From: Enterococcus_C asini_A | Lineage (GTDB): Bacteria > Bacillota > Bacilli > Lactobacillales > Enterococcaceae | Strand: one strand, 5' to 3' | Length of the DNA: 64,000 bases | Assembly (NCBI RefSeq): GCF_031928785.1 | Contig: NZ_JARQAL010000002.1 | Shown: in pieces, positions 7,411 to 16,115 of the stretch | How positions within the stretch are numbered: position 1 is the first letter of the stretch | Layout of the letters: the number at the start of each line of letters is the position of its first letter | Made by a program: the position numbers and the translations under genes | Notes under the pieces: generated by a model | The model's input: only the letters and a program-made list of their open reading frames with translations | What the model was told of the DNA's origin: nothing | Database searches by the model: none

Positions 7411-8802
7411 ATGACAAATCTGCTCATCGTATTAATTTTAGCCGTGTTCGTGGCGGCGCTGTATGTCTTTTATCGTATGCAGCATAAACACGTGAAATTC
7501 TCCACCCGGGTCTTTACCGCGCTTTTTGCCGGGATTATCTTTGGGGGAGTATTGCAACTGATCTTTGGCACTAAGGATACTGTAGTGACGACAGCCTTGG
7601 AATGGATTGGCATTGTGGGGCAAGGCTATGTGGCCTTCTTGCAAATGCTAGTGATGCCATTGGTTTTTGTTTCCATCGTGGGAGCTTTCACCCGGATGAA
7701 AGAATCCAATAAATTGGGAAAAATTAGTTTTTCAGTTTTGGGGATTTTATTGTCCACTACGGCAGTTGCCGCCTTAATCGGCATTGGGAGCACCATGCTT
7801 TTTGGCCTAGATGGCGCTTCTTTTACGGAAGGATCAGCTGAAACCGCTCGGATTGCGGAATTGGCAGAACGGCAAGCCCAAGTACAAGACTTGTCGATTC
7901 CAGAACAAATTGTCAGCTTTATTCCGAAAAATGTCTTTGCGGATCTTGCAGGAACCCGCTCTACTAGTACCATTGCCGTGGTAATTTTTGCGGCTTTTGT
8001 GGGAGTGGCTTATCTGGGCATTAAGCGTAAAGCACCGAAAGAAGCCCAGACCTTTGCGGATTTAATGGATAGCCTTTATAAAATTGTCATGCGTATTGTG
8101 ACTTTGGTCTTGCGGTTAACACCTTATGGAGTCTTTGCTTTGATGACCAACGTCTTAGCTTCTAGTGATTTTGATGCCATTTTGAATTTAGCAAAATTTG
8201 TACTGGCTTCTTATACAGCTTTGATTGCGGTGATGATCGTCCATCTGCTATTATTAGTTTTTGGCGCTCAAGTCAGCCCGGTTACTTATTTGAAAAAAGC
8301 CTTGCCAGCCTTGAGTTTTGCCTTTACTTCTCGTTCTTCTGCGGGCACCATGCCTTTAAATATCGAAACCCAAACTAAAGCCTTTGGAGTAGATGATGCT
8401 ACGGCAAACTTTGCTGCAAGTTTTGGCATTTCCATTGGTCAAAACGGCTGTGCTGGTGTTTATCCGGCGATGTTGGCAACGATTGTGGCGCCAACAGTTG
8501 GTGTGAATGTCTTTAGTTTAGAATTTATTTTGATGTTAGTGGCCATTGTGACCATCAGCTCCTTTGGGGTTGCCGGTGTGGGAGGCGGCGCAACCTTTGC
8601 TTCTCTTATCGTCTTAGGCTCTATGAACTTGCCCATCGCCATTGTGGGTTTGGTAATTTCCGTGGAACCGTTGATCGACATGGCACGGACTGCCATTAAT
8701 GTATCTGACAGCATGGTAGCTGGTATTGTCACCAGCGCGCGCTTGAAGGATTTGGATCGAGACGTTTTAAATAATCCCGAAGCCGTTATCGATGCCAATT
8801 AA
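7411..8802 (+). CDS. tcyP: L-cystine/dicarboxylate-family symporter (TcyP-like)
   Basis: This 463-residue member of the DAACS (SLC1-like) family has the same length as Bacillus TcyP, a sodium-coupled L-cystine symporter. The N-terminal pair of features, a single helix followed by QHKHVKFSTRVFTALFAGIIFG, is typical of the TcyP branch. HP1 is represented by TSRSSAGTMPLNIETQ (about residues 308-323), the serine-rich re-entrant loop. TM7 NGCAG follows near 345, and HP2 GVAGVGGGATFASL is near 388. It probably imports cystine as a sulfur source. The gene stands alone after a long leader and ends in a bidirectional hairpin. Glutamate or aspartate transport by the same fold is the alternative. Confidence 0.88.
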   Translation: MTNLLIVLILAVFVAALYVFYRMQHKHVKFSTRVFTALFAGIIFGGVLQLIFGTKDTVVTTALEWIGIVGQGYVAFLQMLVMPLVFVSIVGAFTRMKESNKLGKISFSVLGILLSTTAVAALIGIGSTMLFGLDGASFTEGSAETARIAELAERQAQVQDLSIPEQIVSFIPKNVFADLAGTRSTSTIAVVIFAAFVGVAYLGIKRKAPKEAQTFADLMDSLYKIVMRIVTLVLRLTPYGVFALMTNVLASSDFDAILNLAKFVLASYTALIAVMIVHLLLLVFGAQVSPVTYLKKALPALSFAFTSRSSAGTMPLNIETQTKAFGVDDATANFAASFGISIGQNGCAGVYPAMLATIVAPTVGVNVFSLEFILMLVAIVTISSFGVAGVGGGATFASLIVLGSMNLPIAIVGLVISVEPLIDMARTAINVSDSMVAGIVTSARLKDLDRDVLNNPEAVIDAN

Positions 8803-8818
8803 TTTCTTAGACAATATT

Positions 8819-8856
8819 TAGCTCTGAAAGGAAAATTTCCTTTCAGAGCTTTTTTA
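8819..8856 (+). terminator. Terminator of tcyP
   Basis: Stem AGCTCTGAAAGG...CCTTTCAGAGCT followed by TTTTT. Confidence 0.9.
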
Positions 8857-8891
8857 TCGACTTGGCTTTCGTAAAGCGTTTTGTCTTTCTT
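8856..8891 (+). repeat. Dispersed short repeat, copy 1
   Basis: ATCGACTTGG (8856-8865), then after a short variable part CGTTTTGTCTTTCTT (8877-8891). The same two blocks in the same order recur at 17908-17953. Both copies start in the T tail of a terminator. Function unknown. Confidence 0.5.
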
Positions 8892-8953
8892 ACTTTAGAC
8901 GTACTAAAGCCATTCTGCTATACTCAATAGTAAACAGGTAAGGAGGGGATTGT

Positions 8954-9730
8954 ATGGAAAGAATATTGCAACTAACCGGTGCGGCGAATGTGCGGGACTT
9001 AGGCGGTTACCCCAGTCAAAAAAGCCAAGTCCGCTTTCAAAAAGTGATTCGGGCCGCAGCCATCCATCAATTAACCCCAGCAGATAGCCAACAACTGGCT
9101 GATTATGGCGTAACTCAGGTAGTGGACTTTCGTTCGGCTAAAGAACGGGCCAAAGCACCAGATGCCAATATTCCCCAAGTGGAAAATATCAGTTTGCCGA
9201 TTTTTCCAGAAAAAGAACAGACGACGGCCTCACCGGGTACTTTATTTGAACAAATCCAAGCGGGAATGGATGGGGCGACTCAGATGCGGGCGGTTTACCG
9301 TCATTTTGTGGAAGAGGAGTATTCCCGTAAAGCTTATCGCCGCTTTTTTGAGATTCTTTTGAACAATGACAAGCCAGGGGAAAGTGTCTTGTTTCATTGT
9401 ACGGCTGGAAAGGATCGGACTGGGTTTGGCGCTGCGCTGATTTTAGCCAGTTTGGAAGTAGACCAAGACGAGATTGTTAAAAATTATTTAGAGACCAATC
9501 AAAATCTAGTAAAGACCACGGATCAAGTGCTAAAAGAAGCCCAAAGCAAAGGCGCTAGTGCGTTTATGCTGGCGGGAATTAGAGAAGTATTGGCTGCTAG
9601 AGAAGACTACTTAGCCGAAAGCTATGGGGCGATTCAGACTCATTATGGGGATATGACTGGATTTTTACACCAAGGCTTAGGGCTATCGAAACAAGATTTG
9701 TCGGATTTTCGGCAGTTGTATCGCGAGTAA
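8954..9730 (+). CDS. Tyrosine-protein phosphatase (LipA/PTP-3 family)
   Basis: This 258-residue cytosolic phosphatase carries the CX5R loop HCTAGKDRTGFG at about residues 147-158 and the N-terminal family hallmark NVRDLGGYPS (residues 13-22) of the bacterial Y_phosphatase3 group (Listeria LipA-like). The DFR element of the family is seen as VVDFRSAKER near 58. Such enzymes remove phosphate from tyrosine, phosphoinositides or small phosphoesters. The target is not known. A TATACT -10 (8919-8924) and an AGGAGGGG SD precede it. It is the first gene of a three-gene operon: 14 nt to the kinase-like gene and 13 nt more to the thioesterase. Confidence 0.88.
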   Translation: MERILQLTGAANVRDLGGYPSQKSQVRFQKVIRAAAIHQLTPADSQQLADYGVTQVVDFRSAKERAKAPDANIPQVENISLPIFPEKEQTTASPGTLFEQIQAGMDGATQMRAVYRHFVEEEYSRKAYRRFFEILLNNDKPGESVLFHCTAGKDRTGFGAALILASLEVDQDEIVKNYLETNQNLVKTTDQVLKEAQSKGASAFMLAGIREVLAAREDYLAESYGAIQTHYGDMTGFLHQGLGLSKQDLSDFRQLYRE

Positions 9731-9744
9731 AAGGAGGGAGTCAG

Positions 9745-10578
9745 ATGGGAGTCAGACAGGTTATGGAAAAATTGGCGCTAAAGGGACAAGTGTTGCCAAT
9801 TACTGGTGGGGATGTCAATCAGAATTTCCGAATTAATACGAAAGAAAAAAGTTATTTTTTAAAATTTCAACCCAATGGAAAACGGGATTTCTTTCCCGCT
9901 GAAGTGGCGGGTTTAAAAGCGCTGGCACCTTTTGTAAACGTACCTCAAGTCTATGAGTTTGGCCAAGTAGAAGCGGGCACCTATCTTTTAATGGAATGGG
10001 TGGAGCCAGAAGAGGGAGAACAGCGAGCTTTGGGGCAAGCTTTAGCACGGTTACACCGTCAAACTGGGAGGTCATTTGGTTGGCCTGAGGATAATTACAT
10101 CGGCATATTACCCCAAGTAAATGCCCAAACAATAAACTGGCCTTTCTTTTTTATCACTTGCCGTTTAGATGTGCAAGTGGAGCTAGCCAAACTGCACAAC
10201 GTTTGGACAAAAGAGCGGGAAGTCTCTTATTTACGTTTAAAGGAGATTATCTTGGCGGATTGGGCAGAGCGAAAAGTGACACCTAGCTTGCTTCATGGTG
10301 ATTTTTGGTCGGGCAATACCTTGTTTACTAAATCAGGTGAACCTTGCTTTTTAGATCCCGCCGTCAGTTTTGGAGACCGGGAACAAGATATCGCCATGAG
10401 CCAACTTTTCGGCGGTTTTAGTTCCGAATTTTTAGCCGGGTACTTGGCAGAATTTCCACTGCCTTCTGGTTGGGAAGCCCGCCAAGAAATCTATCAACTG
10501 TATTACCTTTTGGTCCACTTAAACCAATTTGGGGAAAGCTATGGTCAGCAAGTCGATCAAATTTTAGCAAATTACTAG
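9745..10578 (+). CDS. Fructosamine kinase/aminoglycoside phosphotransferase-like kinase
   Basis: This 277-residue protein has the APH/choline-kinase fold: GGDVNQNFRI glycine-rich loop near residue 20, the ATP-binding Lys in YFLKFQ near 39, the catalytic loop LLHGDFWSGNTLF near 181 and the metal-binding FLDPAVSFGDREQDIA near 200. The combination HGDFWSGN plus DPA..GDRE is typical of the fructosamine-3-kinase-like family, which phosphorylates glycated amines for repair. The role in this organism is unproven. It has an AAGGAGGG SD and is co-transcribed with the phosphatase upstream and thioesterase downstream. Confidence 0.85.
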   Translation: MGVRQVMEKLALKGQVLPITGGDVNQNFRINTKEKSYFLKFQPNGKRDFFPAEVAGLKALAPFVNVPQVYEFGQVEAGTYLLMEWVEPEEGEQRALGQALARLHRQTGRSFGWPEDNYIGILPQVNAQTINWPFFFITCRLDVQVELAKLHNVWTKEREVSYLRLKEIILADWAERKVTPSLLHGDFWSGNTLFTKSGEPCFLDPAVSFGDREQDIAMSQLFGGFSSEFLAGYLAEFPLPSGWEARQEIYQLYYLLVHLNQFGESYGQQVDQILANY

Positions 10579-10591
10579 GAGTGAAATTGTT

Positions 10592-11332
10592 TTGGGAAAA
10601 AAGTATTCAGAAGAACATAAAGTAGCCTACTACGAATGTGATGTTACCGGTCAAATGACCCAGCCCGCCATGTTAGCCGTGGCAATTGAAATTTCCGAAG
10701 CGCAAAGTGCCGCACTAGGCCGGGATTCTGCCTTTGTCCAGAGCCTAGGAGTAACCTGGATTATTACCAATTATCAAATCACCTACAACCGATTGCCCAA
10801 AGCTTTGGAGAAAATTACCGTGTCCACCATGGCTATGGAATACAATAAATTCTTTTGTTATCGGAATTTTTGGCTGACGGATGAACTCGGCAATGAGTTG
10901 GTAAAAATCGAAGCAGTCTTTGCATTAATGAGCCTTGAAACTCGAAAAATGGCAGCGGTGGCTGAAGAAATCATTGCCCCTTATGGCAGTGAAAAAGTCA
11001 AAAAAATTCGTCGCTATCCTAAACTTACTAAAGTGGAAGGCGATAGTTACCAACCTTATCGCGTGCGTTTTTATGACATCGACAACAACCATCATGTGAA
11101 TAATGCGGTGTACTTCACTTGGATTTTTGATGTATTAGGCTACGACTTTTTAGCTAGCCACACACCAAAAAGTACCGCTATTCGTTTTGAAAAAGAAGTG
11201 GAATACGGCAATCAAGTGGAAAGTCATTATCAAATTGTGACAAGAGAAGACGGTGCCATTGAAACCCGCCATGAGATTCGCTGTGGTGATGTAGTTAGCT
11301 GTGAAGCAAATATTGTTTGGGAAGCAAATTAA
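10592..11332 (+). CDS. Acyl-ACP thioesterase
   Basis: This 246-residue protein consists of two tandem hot-dog folds, as in FatA/FatB-type bacterial thioesterases that release fatty acids from acyl carrier protein. The N-terminal module begins KYSEEHKVAYYECD. The C-terminal module contains YDIDNNHHVNNAVYFTW (about 165-181), with the Asp/Asn-His catalytic signature. The start is TTG at 10592 with an AGGAG 13 nt upstream, and no ATG is available nearby. It is the third gene of the operon and is followed by a strong bidirectional terminator. A role in adjusting membrane lipid supply is inferred. Confidence 0.88.
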   Translation: MGKKYSEEHKVAYYECDVTGQMTQPAMLAVAIEISEAQSAALGRDSAFVQSLGVTWIITNYQITYNRLPKALEKITVSTMAMEYNKFFCYRNFWLTDELGNELVKIEAVFALMSLETRKMAAVAEEIIAPYGSEKVKKIRRYPKLTKVEGDSYQPYRVRFYDIDNNHHVNNAVYFTWIFDVLGYDFLASHTPKSTAIRFEKEVEYGNQVESHYQIVTREDGAIETRHEIRCGDVVSCEANIVWEAN

Positions 11333-11341
11333 CTTTCTCAA

Positions 11342-11384
11342 AAAATGGGGTAGGGGACTTTATTAAAAGTTCCCTACCCCATTT
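11342..11384. terminator. Bidirectional terminator between convergent genes
   Basis: Fourteen-base stem AAATGGGGTAGGGGA / TCCCTACCCCATTT with A and T runs on either side, between the thioesterase and the acetyltransferase. Confidence 0.93.
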
Positions 11385-11386
11385 CG

Positions 11387-11821
11387 TTAAGCTTGATGCC
11401 ACTTCATAAGATATTCTTTTTCTTGAGTGGCGAGATCTATTTGACTCTCTTGGATACCAAAGCCATGGCGTTGGTAAAAAGCTATAGCCCGGCTGTTTTT
11501 TTGATAAACGGTGAGCGTCAATTCAGAGTGAAGTCCTTGGCTATGGCGTAGTAATTTGCCACCAATACCTTGATTTTGAGCGAGCTTAGTTACAAATAAT
11601 CCGGCCAAATAATTGTCCATAAGACCGATAAAGCCGAGTAGTTCACCATTTACTTCATAGAGCCAGAGTTGACTTTCTAACATCGCTTCCTTCGCGGCTG
11701 TCTGCTGGCTTTGCCAATAGCTAGCAGGAATATAATCGTGGGTGGCAAGATTTCCTTGTAACCAAAGGCTCATCACGTGATCCATGTCGGTTACTTGGGC
11801 TTGACGTATTTGAGTAATCAT
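11387..11821 (-). CDS. GNAT-family N-acetyltransferase
   Basis: This 144-residue protein has the GNAT acetyl-CoA binding loop AQNQGIGGKLLRH (Q/R-x-x-G-x-G/A variant, about residues 80-92). It is followed by beta-strand LTLTVYQKNSRAIAFYQRHGF, the usual N-x-x-A-x-x-F-Y-x-x-x-G-F signature. The family transfers acetyl groups to amines or alpha-amino groups. The YopR/YjaB-like small-acceptor subgroup is plausible, but the acceptor is not identifiable. It lies 23 nt downstream of the asparaginase gene on the same strand and is probably co-transcribed. Confidence 0.85.
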   Translation of the reverse strand: MITQIRQAQVTDMDHVMSLWLQGNLATHDYIPASYWQSQQTAAKEAMLESQLWLYEVNGELLGFIGLMDNYLAGLFVTKLAQNQGIGGKLLRHSQGLHSELTLTVYQKNSRAIAFYQRHGFGIQESQIDLATQEKEYLMKWHQA

Positions 11822-11844
11822 GGCATTCTCCTTAATTATTAGAC

Positions 11845-12813
11845 TCAGCTTTCCATAAAATGTACTAATTCCTCCCGACTTAAATCGCGATTTAACGCCA
11901 CTAATAATTTCAAGCGGGCTTTTTGAGAGTTAATGCTATTGCAAAAGATTACCCCCATCTCTTGTAGTTGTTGGCCACCGCCATCATAATCATAAACCGG
12001 CTCGGCAATGCCGTTAAAACAGCGGGAAACCAAAACCACCGGTAGTCCTGAGGCAATCAATTTTTGCAATGGCGGAACCGTAGCCGGCGGCAAATTGCCT
12101 GCCCCCAGCGCTTCTACCACCAGCCCATTTAAAGGGCTTTGGGCCAATGTTTCTAAAAAATCTCCTTGCATCCCGGTATAAGCTTTAATAATCGGCACGA
12201 GCCCTTTCATTTGGTCTACGTCTAGCCGTGGTGTTTCCAAAAGCTCTTGTAAAAAGAGAATCCGTTTTTTCGAGACTAAGCCAATGGGGCCTAATGTAGG
12301 GGTGCGAAAGGTGGCTACGTTGGTGGTATGGGTTTTGGTCACATAGCGTGCAGAATGAATCTCGTCATTCATCACCACTAAAACGCCTTTGTCCACAGCT
12401 TCTGAACAAGCCGCCACTCGAATGGCACTTTCAAAGTTATACAAACCGTCACTGCCTAATTCATTAGAAGAACGCATGGCGCCAGTGATCACGATGGGCA
12501 GAAGATTGCCAATAGTAGTGTCGAGGAAAAAGGCGGTTTCTTCCAACGTATCGGTCCCATGAGTGATGACGATACTTGAAAAGCCCGCCAATTTTGCCAA
12601 TTGAATCCGTTCTTTTAACTGGAGCATTTCCTTTGGGGTAATATGGGGACTGGGAAGATTAAAGATATCTTCTACCACTAGTTCTACGTCATCGGGAACG
12701 GTTATGGGTGCACTCATTAGGGGATTGGCCGCTCCGGGAGCAACTTTTTTTGTTAAAGAATCCTCTTCCATGGCGATGGTGCCACCGGTGTGAAGGACTA
12801 ATATTTTTTTCAT
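11845..12813 (-). CDS. ansA: L-asparaginase, type I (cytoplasmic)
   Basis: This 322-residue enzyme hydrolyses asparagine to aspartate and ammonia. The two catalytic threonine motifs are present: HTGGTIA (residues 8-14) and ITHGTDTLEETA (about residues 84-95). There is no signal peptide, so it is the cytosolic AnsA type. I chose the ATG at 12813, with AGGTGA five bases upstream. A GTG at 12822 would add three residues but has no SD of its own. The Cof-type HAD gene is transcribed divergently. The gene is followed by the GNAT gene. Confidence 0.92.
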   Translation of the reverse strand: MKKILVLHTGGTIAMEEDSLTKKVAPGAANPLMSAPITVPDDVELVVEDIFNLPSPHITPKEMLQLKERIQLAKLAGFSSIVITHGTDTLEETAFFLDTTIGNLLPIVITGAMRSSNELGSDGLYNFESAIRVAACSEAVDKGVLVVMNDEIHSARYVTKTHTTNVATFRTPTLGPIGLVSKKRILFLQELLETPRLDVDQMKGLVPIIKAYTGMQGDFLETLAQSPLNGLVVEALGAGNLPPATVPPLQKLIASGLPVVLVSRCFNGIAEPVYDYDGGGQQLQEMGVIFCNSINSQKARLKLLVALNRDLSREELVHFMES

Positions 12814-12952
12814 AAAATTCACCTGCTTTGTCTGTTTTCAGTGTCATTGTAGCATGATTTATCAGAAATAAGCAGAATCATTATCGAAATATGGCTTTTT
12901 CTGTCTTTTGTCGCCATTTTTGATATGATAGAGAAAAAGGGGAGGGGTAGAT

Positions 12953-13789
12953 GTGATCAAAGCCATTTTTTTTGATATCGATGGAACGCTGTTGACTTCC
13001 ATGGGCAAAGTGCTTCCTTCGACTAAGCAAGCAATCGCTAAAGCCCAATCCCAAGGAATCTATGTAGGAGTTGCCACTGGCAGAGGCCCAAGCTGGGTCA
13101 AGAAGCTGACAAAAGACCTTGATTTGGATATGTGGGTGACCTATAACGGCCAACTGGTTTCGGAAAAAGACAAGTTGCTGTTTACCAGATCTTTTGAACC
13201 TGAGGCTTTGCAACAAATCATCACTTATGCCGATCAAAAGGACTTGTCTTTAAGTTTTGGGGCGCAAGATCATATCGCCGGCAGTCGTTTGATGAATTTA
13301 GGTCAGTCCGTTTTGATTCAACGTCTGGTTCGCTTTTTGCCTAAGAGGCTTCCGGTGAAACCAGCCAAAAAGCTTTTACAAGCGGGGCATTTTTATCGCT
13401 CGGAAACCCATTACCAAGATTTATCGATTTTAAATGAGCCGATTTATCAATGTATGATGCTCAATCCTGAATCAGAAGATGAAAAAGTAGCCACTGCTCT
13501 AAGCCAGTGTGATCTGTTACGCTCCAATCATTTTTCAGTGGATTTGGTGCCTAAGGGTGGTTCCAAATTTAAAGGGATTCAAGTCTTTATGGCAGAAAAA
13601 GGACTAAAAGCTGAGGAAGTCATGGCTTTCGGGGATCATCAAAACGATATTGAAATGCTAAAAGGTGTCGGTCTCGGTGTGGCTATGGGCAATGGCAAGC
13701 AGGTGACCAAAGAAGCAGCCGACTATGTGACGGATTCGAATAATTTAGATGGGATTTTCAAAGCACTGAAATATTTTGAAATTATTTAG
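12953..13789 (+). CDS. Cof-type HAD-IIB sugar/nucleotide phosphatase
   Basis: This 278-residue HAD phosphatase of the Cof/IIB class has motif I FFDIDGTLLTS (residues 6-16), motif II ATGRGPSWV near 41, a large C2-type cap in the middle, and motifs III/IV GGSKFKGI (about 202) and AFGDHQNDIEML (about 223). Family members dephosphorylate sugar phosphates, FMN or pyridoxal phosphate. The start is GTG at 12953 behind GGGGAGGGG. The stop overlaps the SD of the next gene (AGGAGG 13788-13793), so the two are coupled. Confidence 0.88.
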   Translation: MIKAIFFDIDGTLLTSMGKVLPSTKQAIAKAQSQGIYVGVATGRGPSWVKKLTKDLDLDMWVTYNGQLVSEKDKLLFTRSFEPEALQQIITYADQKDLSLSFGAQDHIAGSRLMNLGQSVLIQRLVRFLPKRLPVKPAKKLLQAGHFYRSETHYQDLSILNEPIYQCMMLNPESEDEKVATALSQCDLLRSNHFSVDLVPKGGSKFKGIQVFMAEKGLKAEEVMAFGDHQNDIEMLKGVGLGVAMGNGKQVTKEAADYVTDSNNLDGIFKALKYFEII

Positions 13790-13800
13790 GAGGAATTATT

Positions 13801-14340
13801 CTGGAACAATCAGCAGATTTAACACCTTTTGAGATGAGTGAGGCTTTCCATGAAGTTTTTGACCCACGAAAACCAGCAGTACCCACTGCTTTTTCAGCAA
13901 AAGAAGCCTTGCATAGAGCTGACTTTAAAGTGGAAGAACTAGTGGAATTTCTTTTTGCCACTGCTAGTACCAAGGAAGAATTCCAAGCTCAAGTCAACGG
14001 CCTACATCATGCTTTAGATAAAGCTCAGGCTAAGATTTTAAGTAAGCAACCAAATTGTCCTCAGCCCGATCCCTTAGTGGCCCAAGCGGATGCTTTAGTG
14101 GATTTATTGTATTTAACCTATGGCAGTTTTTCACTAATGGGAGTGGATCCACAACCTTTAATGAAAATCGTCCACGAAGCCAATCTGGGTAAATTGTTTC
14201 CCGATGGCAAGCCTCACTATGATCCGGTGACCAATAAAGTCTTAAAACCAGAAAATTGGGAGGCTGATTTTGCTCCCGAAGAAAAGATCGCCACAGAACT
14301 AGCTCGGCAAATGGCAGAAAAAAAGCGCAATTCCCAATAA
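13801..14340 (+). CDS. MazG/PRA-PH-like nucleotide pyrophosphohydrolase, CTG start
   Basis: This 179-residue protein resembles the HAD-associated, MazG-like all-alpha NTP pyrophosphohydrolase group found in lactic acid bacteria. Helices carry FLFATASTKEEF, then the acidic QADALVDLLYLTYGSFSLMG (E/D-rich metal site) and VHEANLGKLFPDGKPHYD. The first ATG is at 13834, but a perfect AGGAGG (13788-13793) ends 7 nt before an in-frame CTG at 13801. The encoded extension (EQSADLTPFE) continues plausibly into the helix. I therefore take CTG 13801 as the start. ATG 13834 has no SD. Function as a house-cleaning pyrophosphatase is inferred. Confidence 0.72.
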   Translation: MEQSADLTPFEMSEAFHEVFDPRKPAVPTAFSAKEALHRADFKVEELVEFLFATASTKEEFQAQVNGLHHALDKAQAKILSKQPNCPQPDPLVAQADALVDLLYLTYGSFSLMGVDPQPLMKIVHEANLGKLFPDGKPHYDPVTNKVLKPENWEADFAPEEKIATELARQMAEKKRNSQ

Positions 14341-14362
14341 AGGGGAGTTGCGCTTTTTCACC
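14322..14362. terminator. Bidirectional terminator
   Basis: Stem AAAAGCGCAA ... TTGCGCTTTTT spans the stop codon of the MazG-like gene and can serve the convergent aspartate kinase gene as well. Confidence 0.85.
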
Positions 14363-14367
14363 TTTTA

Positions 14368-15717
14368 CTAATCAAAAAAGGTATAATACAATGTCCGAAT
14401 TGCCAATTTTTCCTGTTCTTTATGAATCCCAAACATAATGGAAACTTCAGAAGAGCCTTGGTTAATCATTTCCAAGTTAATCCGTTTGCGGGCTAGTGCC
14501 GCGGTGCTTTCCGCGGTAATCCCCACACGTTGGCGCATACCTTCACCAACTACCATAATCATGGACAGGTCGTGGGTGATTCGCAGTTCATCAGGATCAA
14601 TTTCATAGGCAATTTTGCGCATGAGTTGCTCTTGCAAATCCTCATCTAGCTGATTGCTACGGATGACAATGGAGATGTCGTCAATTCCAGAAGGCATGTG
14701 TTCATACCCAATGCCAAATTCTTCTAAAATGGTTAAGACGCGCCGGGTAAAACCGACTTCTCTATTCATTAAGTACTTGCTGATGTAAATCATGCTGAAC
14801 CCTTCATCACTGGCAATACCCACCACTGGTTTTTCTGTCAAATCTCGTTCAGGAATAATTTTGGTGCCCCGACAGTTGGGATTGTTGGTGTTTTTAATCA
14901 CCACGGGAATCTTAGCCCGAAAAGACGGCATCAAAGCTTCGTCATGGAAGACGGTAAAGCCCGCATAGGCCAATTCCCGCATTTCTCGATAGGTTAATTC
15001 TTTCATGATTTCTGGTTTGTGGACATAGCCGGGATGTGCGGCGAAAATTCCATCCACATCGGTGAAGTTTTCGTAAAGGTCAGCTTTGACCCCAGCGGCA
15101 ACAATGGAACCACTGATGTCGGATCCTCCTCGAGAGAAAGTACAAATATTGCCTTCTTCCGTGTAACCAAAGAAGCCGGGAATCACTAAAACAGCATCGG
15201 AATTCGCCCATTTTTTGATTTGATGATAGGCTTTATATAACACCCGAGCATTTCCTGGTTCATCAGAAACCAAAATACCCAAATCTTTGGGATTCACATA
15301 ACGAGCTTTAATATTTTGGGCTTGTAAGATGCCCGCAATCAATTTTGCATTATTGTCTTCTCCGCGTGAAAGAATGTGATCGTAAAGATGGGGATTGTTT
15401 TCGATGGGCAAATTCGCCACTGACTCTAAATCAATACGAATGGCAGCCAAGTGTTCTTCGTCTACTTCAAAAGCTTCGCCGATTTCCAAATAGCGACTAA
15501 AAATTTCTTCCACAATCGGAGTTAGACTTTTTCGCGCCAATTTAGCTTCATACAGCTGAATCAATAAATCCGTAACTTTAATGTCTTCACTGGTGCGTTT
15601 TCCCGGTGCCGAAACCACGACAAACCGTCTTTCTTCATCACTTTTGACAATATTCACCACTTTAGCAACTTGTTCACTGGATGCTAATGAGCTACCGCCA
15701 AATTTAATAACTTTCAT
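14368..15717 (-). CDS. Aspartate kinase (class III-like, monofunctional)
   Basis: This 449-residue enzyme catalyses the first step of the aspartate pathway (aspartate to aspartyl phosphate), leading to lysine, threonine, methionine and diaminopimelate. It starts MKVIKFGGSSLASS, the K-F-G-G-S/T-S substrate and ATP motif. It contains FSRGGSDISGS (about 208) and two C-terminal ACT domains (about 305-449). Length and sequence resemble the Bacillus YclM/ThrD type. The start ATG at 15717 is preceded by GGGGGG. An upstream frame extension of 13 codons overlaps a terminator-like hairpin (15737-15764) and is rejected. No lysine riboswitch is visible. Confidence 0.92.
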   Translation of the reverse strand: MKVIKFGGSSLASSEQVAKVVNIVKSDEERRFVVVSAPGKRTSEDIKVTDLLIQLYEAKLARKSLTPIVEEIFSRYLEIGEAFEVDEEHLAAIRIDLESVANLPIENNPHLYDHILSRGEDNNAKLIAGILQAQNIKARYVNPKDLGILVSDEPGNARVLYKAYHQIKKWANSDAVLVIPGFFGYTEEGNICTFSRGGSDISGSIVAAGVKADLYENFTDVDGIFAAHPGYVHKPEIMKELTYREMRELAYAGFTVFHDEALMPSFRAKIPVVIKNTNNPNCRGTKIIPERDLTEKPVVGIASDEGFSMIYISKYLMNREVGFTRRVLTILEEFGIGYEHMPSGIDDISIVIRSNQLDEDLQEQLMRKIAYEIDPDELRITHDLSMIMVVGEGMRQRVGITAESTAALARKRINLEMINQGSSEVSIMFGIHKEQEKLAIRTLYYTFFD

Positions 15718-15736
15718 TTTGTTCCCCCCAAGTGTA

Positions 15737-15764
15737 GAAAAAAGCGGATACCCCAACCGCCTTT
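15737..15764 (-). terminator. Terminator-like hairpin in aspartate kinase leader
   Basis: On the minus strand AAGGCGG-TTGGGGTAT-CCGCTTTTTT lies 20 nt upstream of the aspartate kinase start. It looks like an intrinsic terminator within the leader, possibly an attenuator. No aptamer is recognisable upstream. Confidence 0.5.
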
Positions 15765-16115
15765 TGCCGATGTATTATTTTTAAGAGTACAAAAATAATA
15801 GAGAAAAAGCAAGGTATATCCGATAAATTGTGAGAAAATTTCGAATTGTAGTCGTGTCTTATGAAATTTTCTCAAAATTTTTGGGGATTTTAAAATGAAA
15901 GAGAAGGAAAAAGCGGACGTTCCCTTTTATAAAAAAACAAAACTTTTTCGTGAATCTTAATGCGACACCAAAGCCTTTATGCTATAATCTAGCGTAGATG
16001 CCTTTTGGGCTGAGGTGGCATTTGCGTCATCGAAAAGCGATTTACTACTATAAATAAATCTAATTCCCTCAAGTGGGGATTGAACTGGATATTTTGAATG
16101 CGGAGGAGACCATCC

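Noticed and set aside
15720..15960. Lysine riboswitch before the aspartate kinase gene
   Set aside because: The conserved L-box elements are absent and the available leader is too short. Only a terminator-like hairpin is visible.
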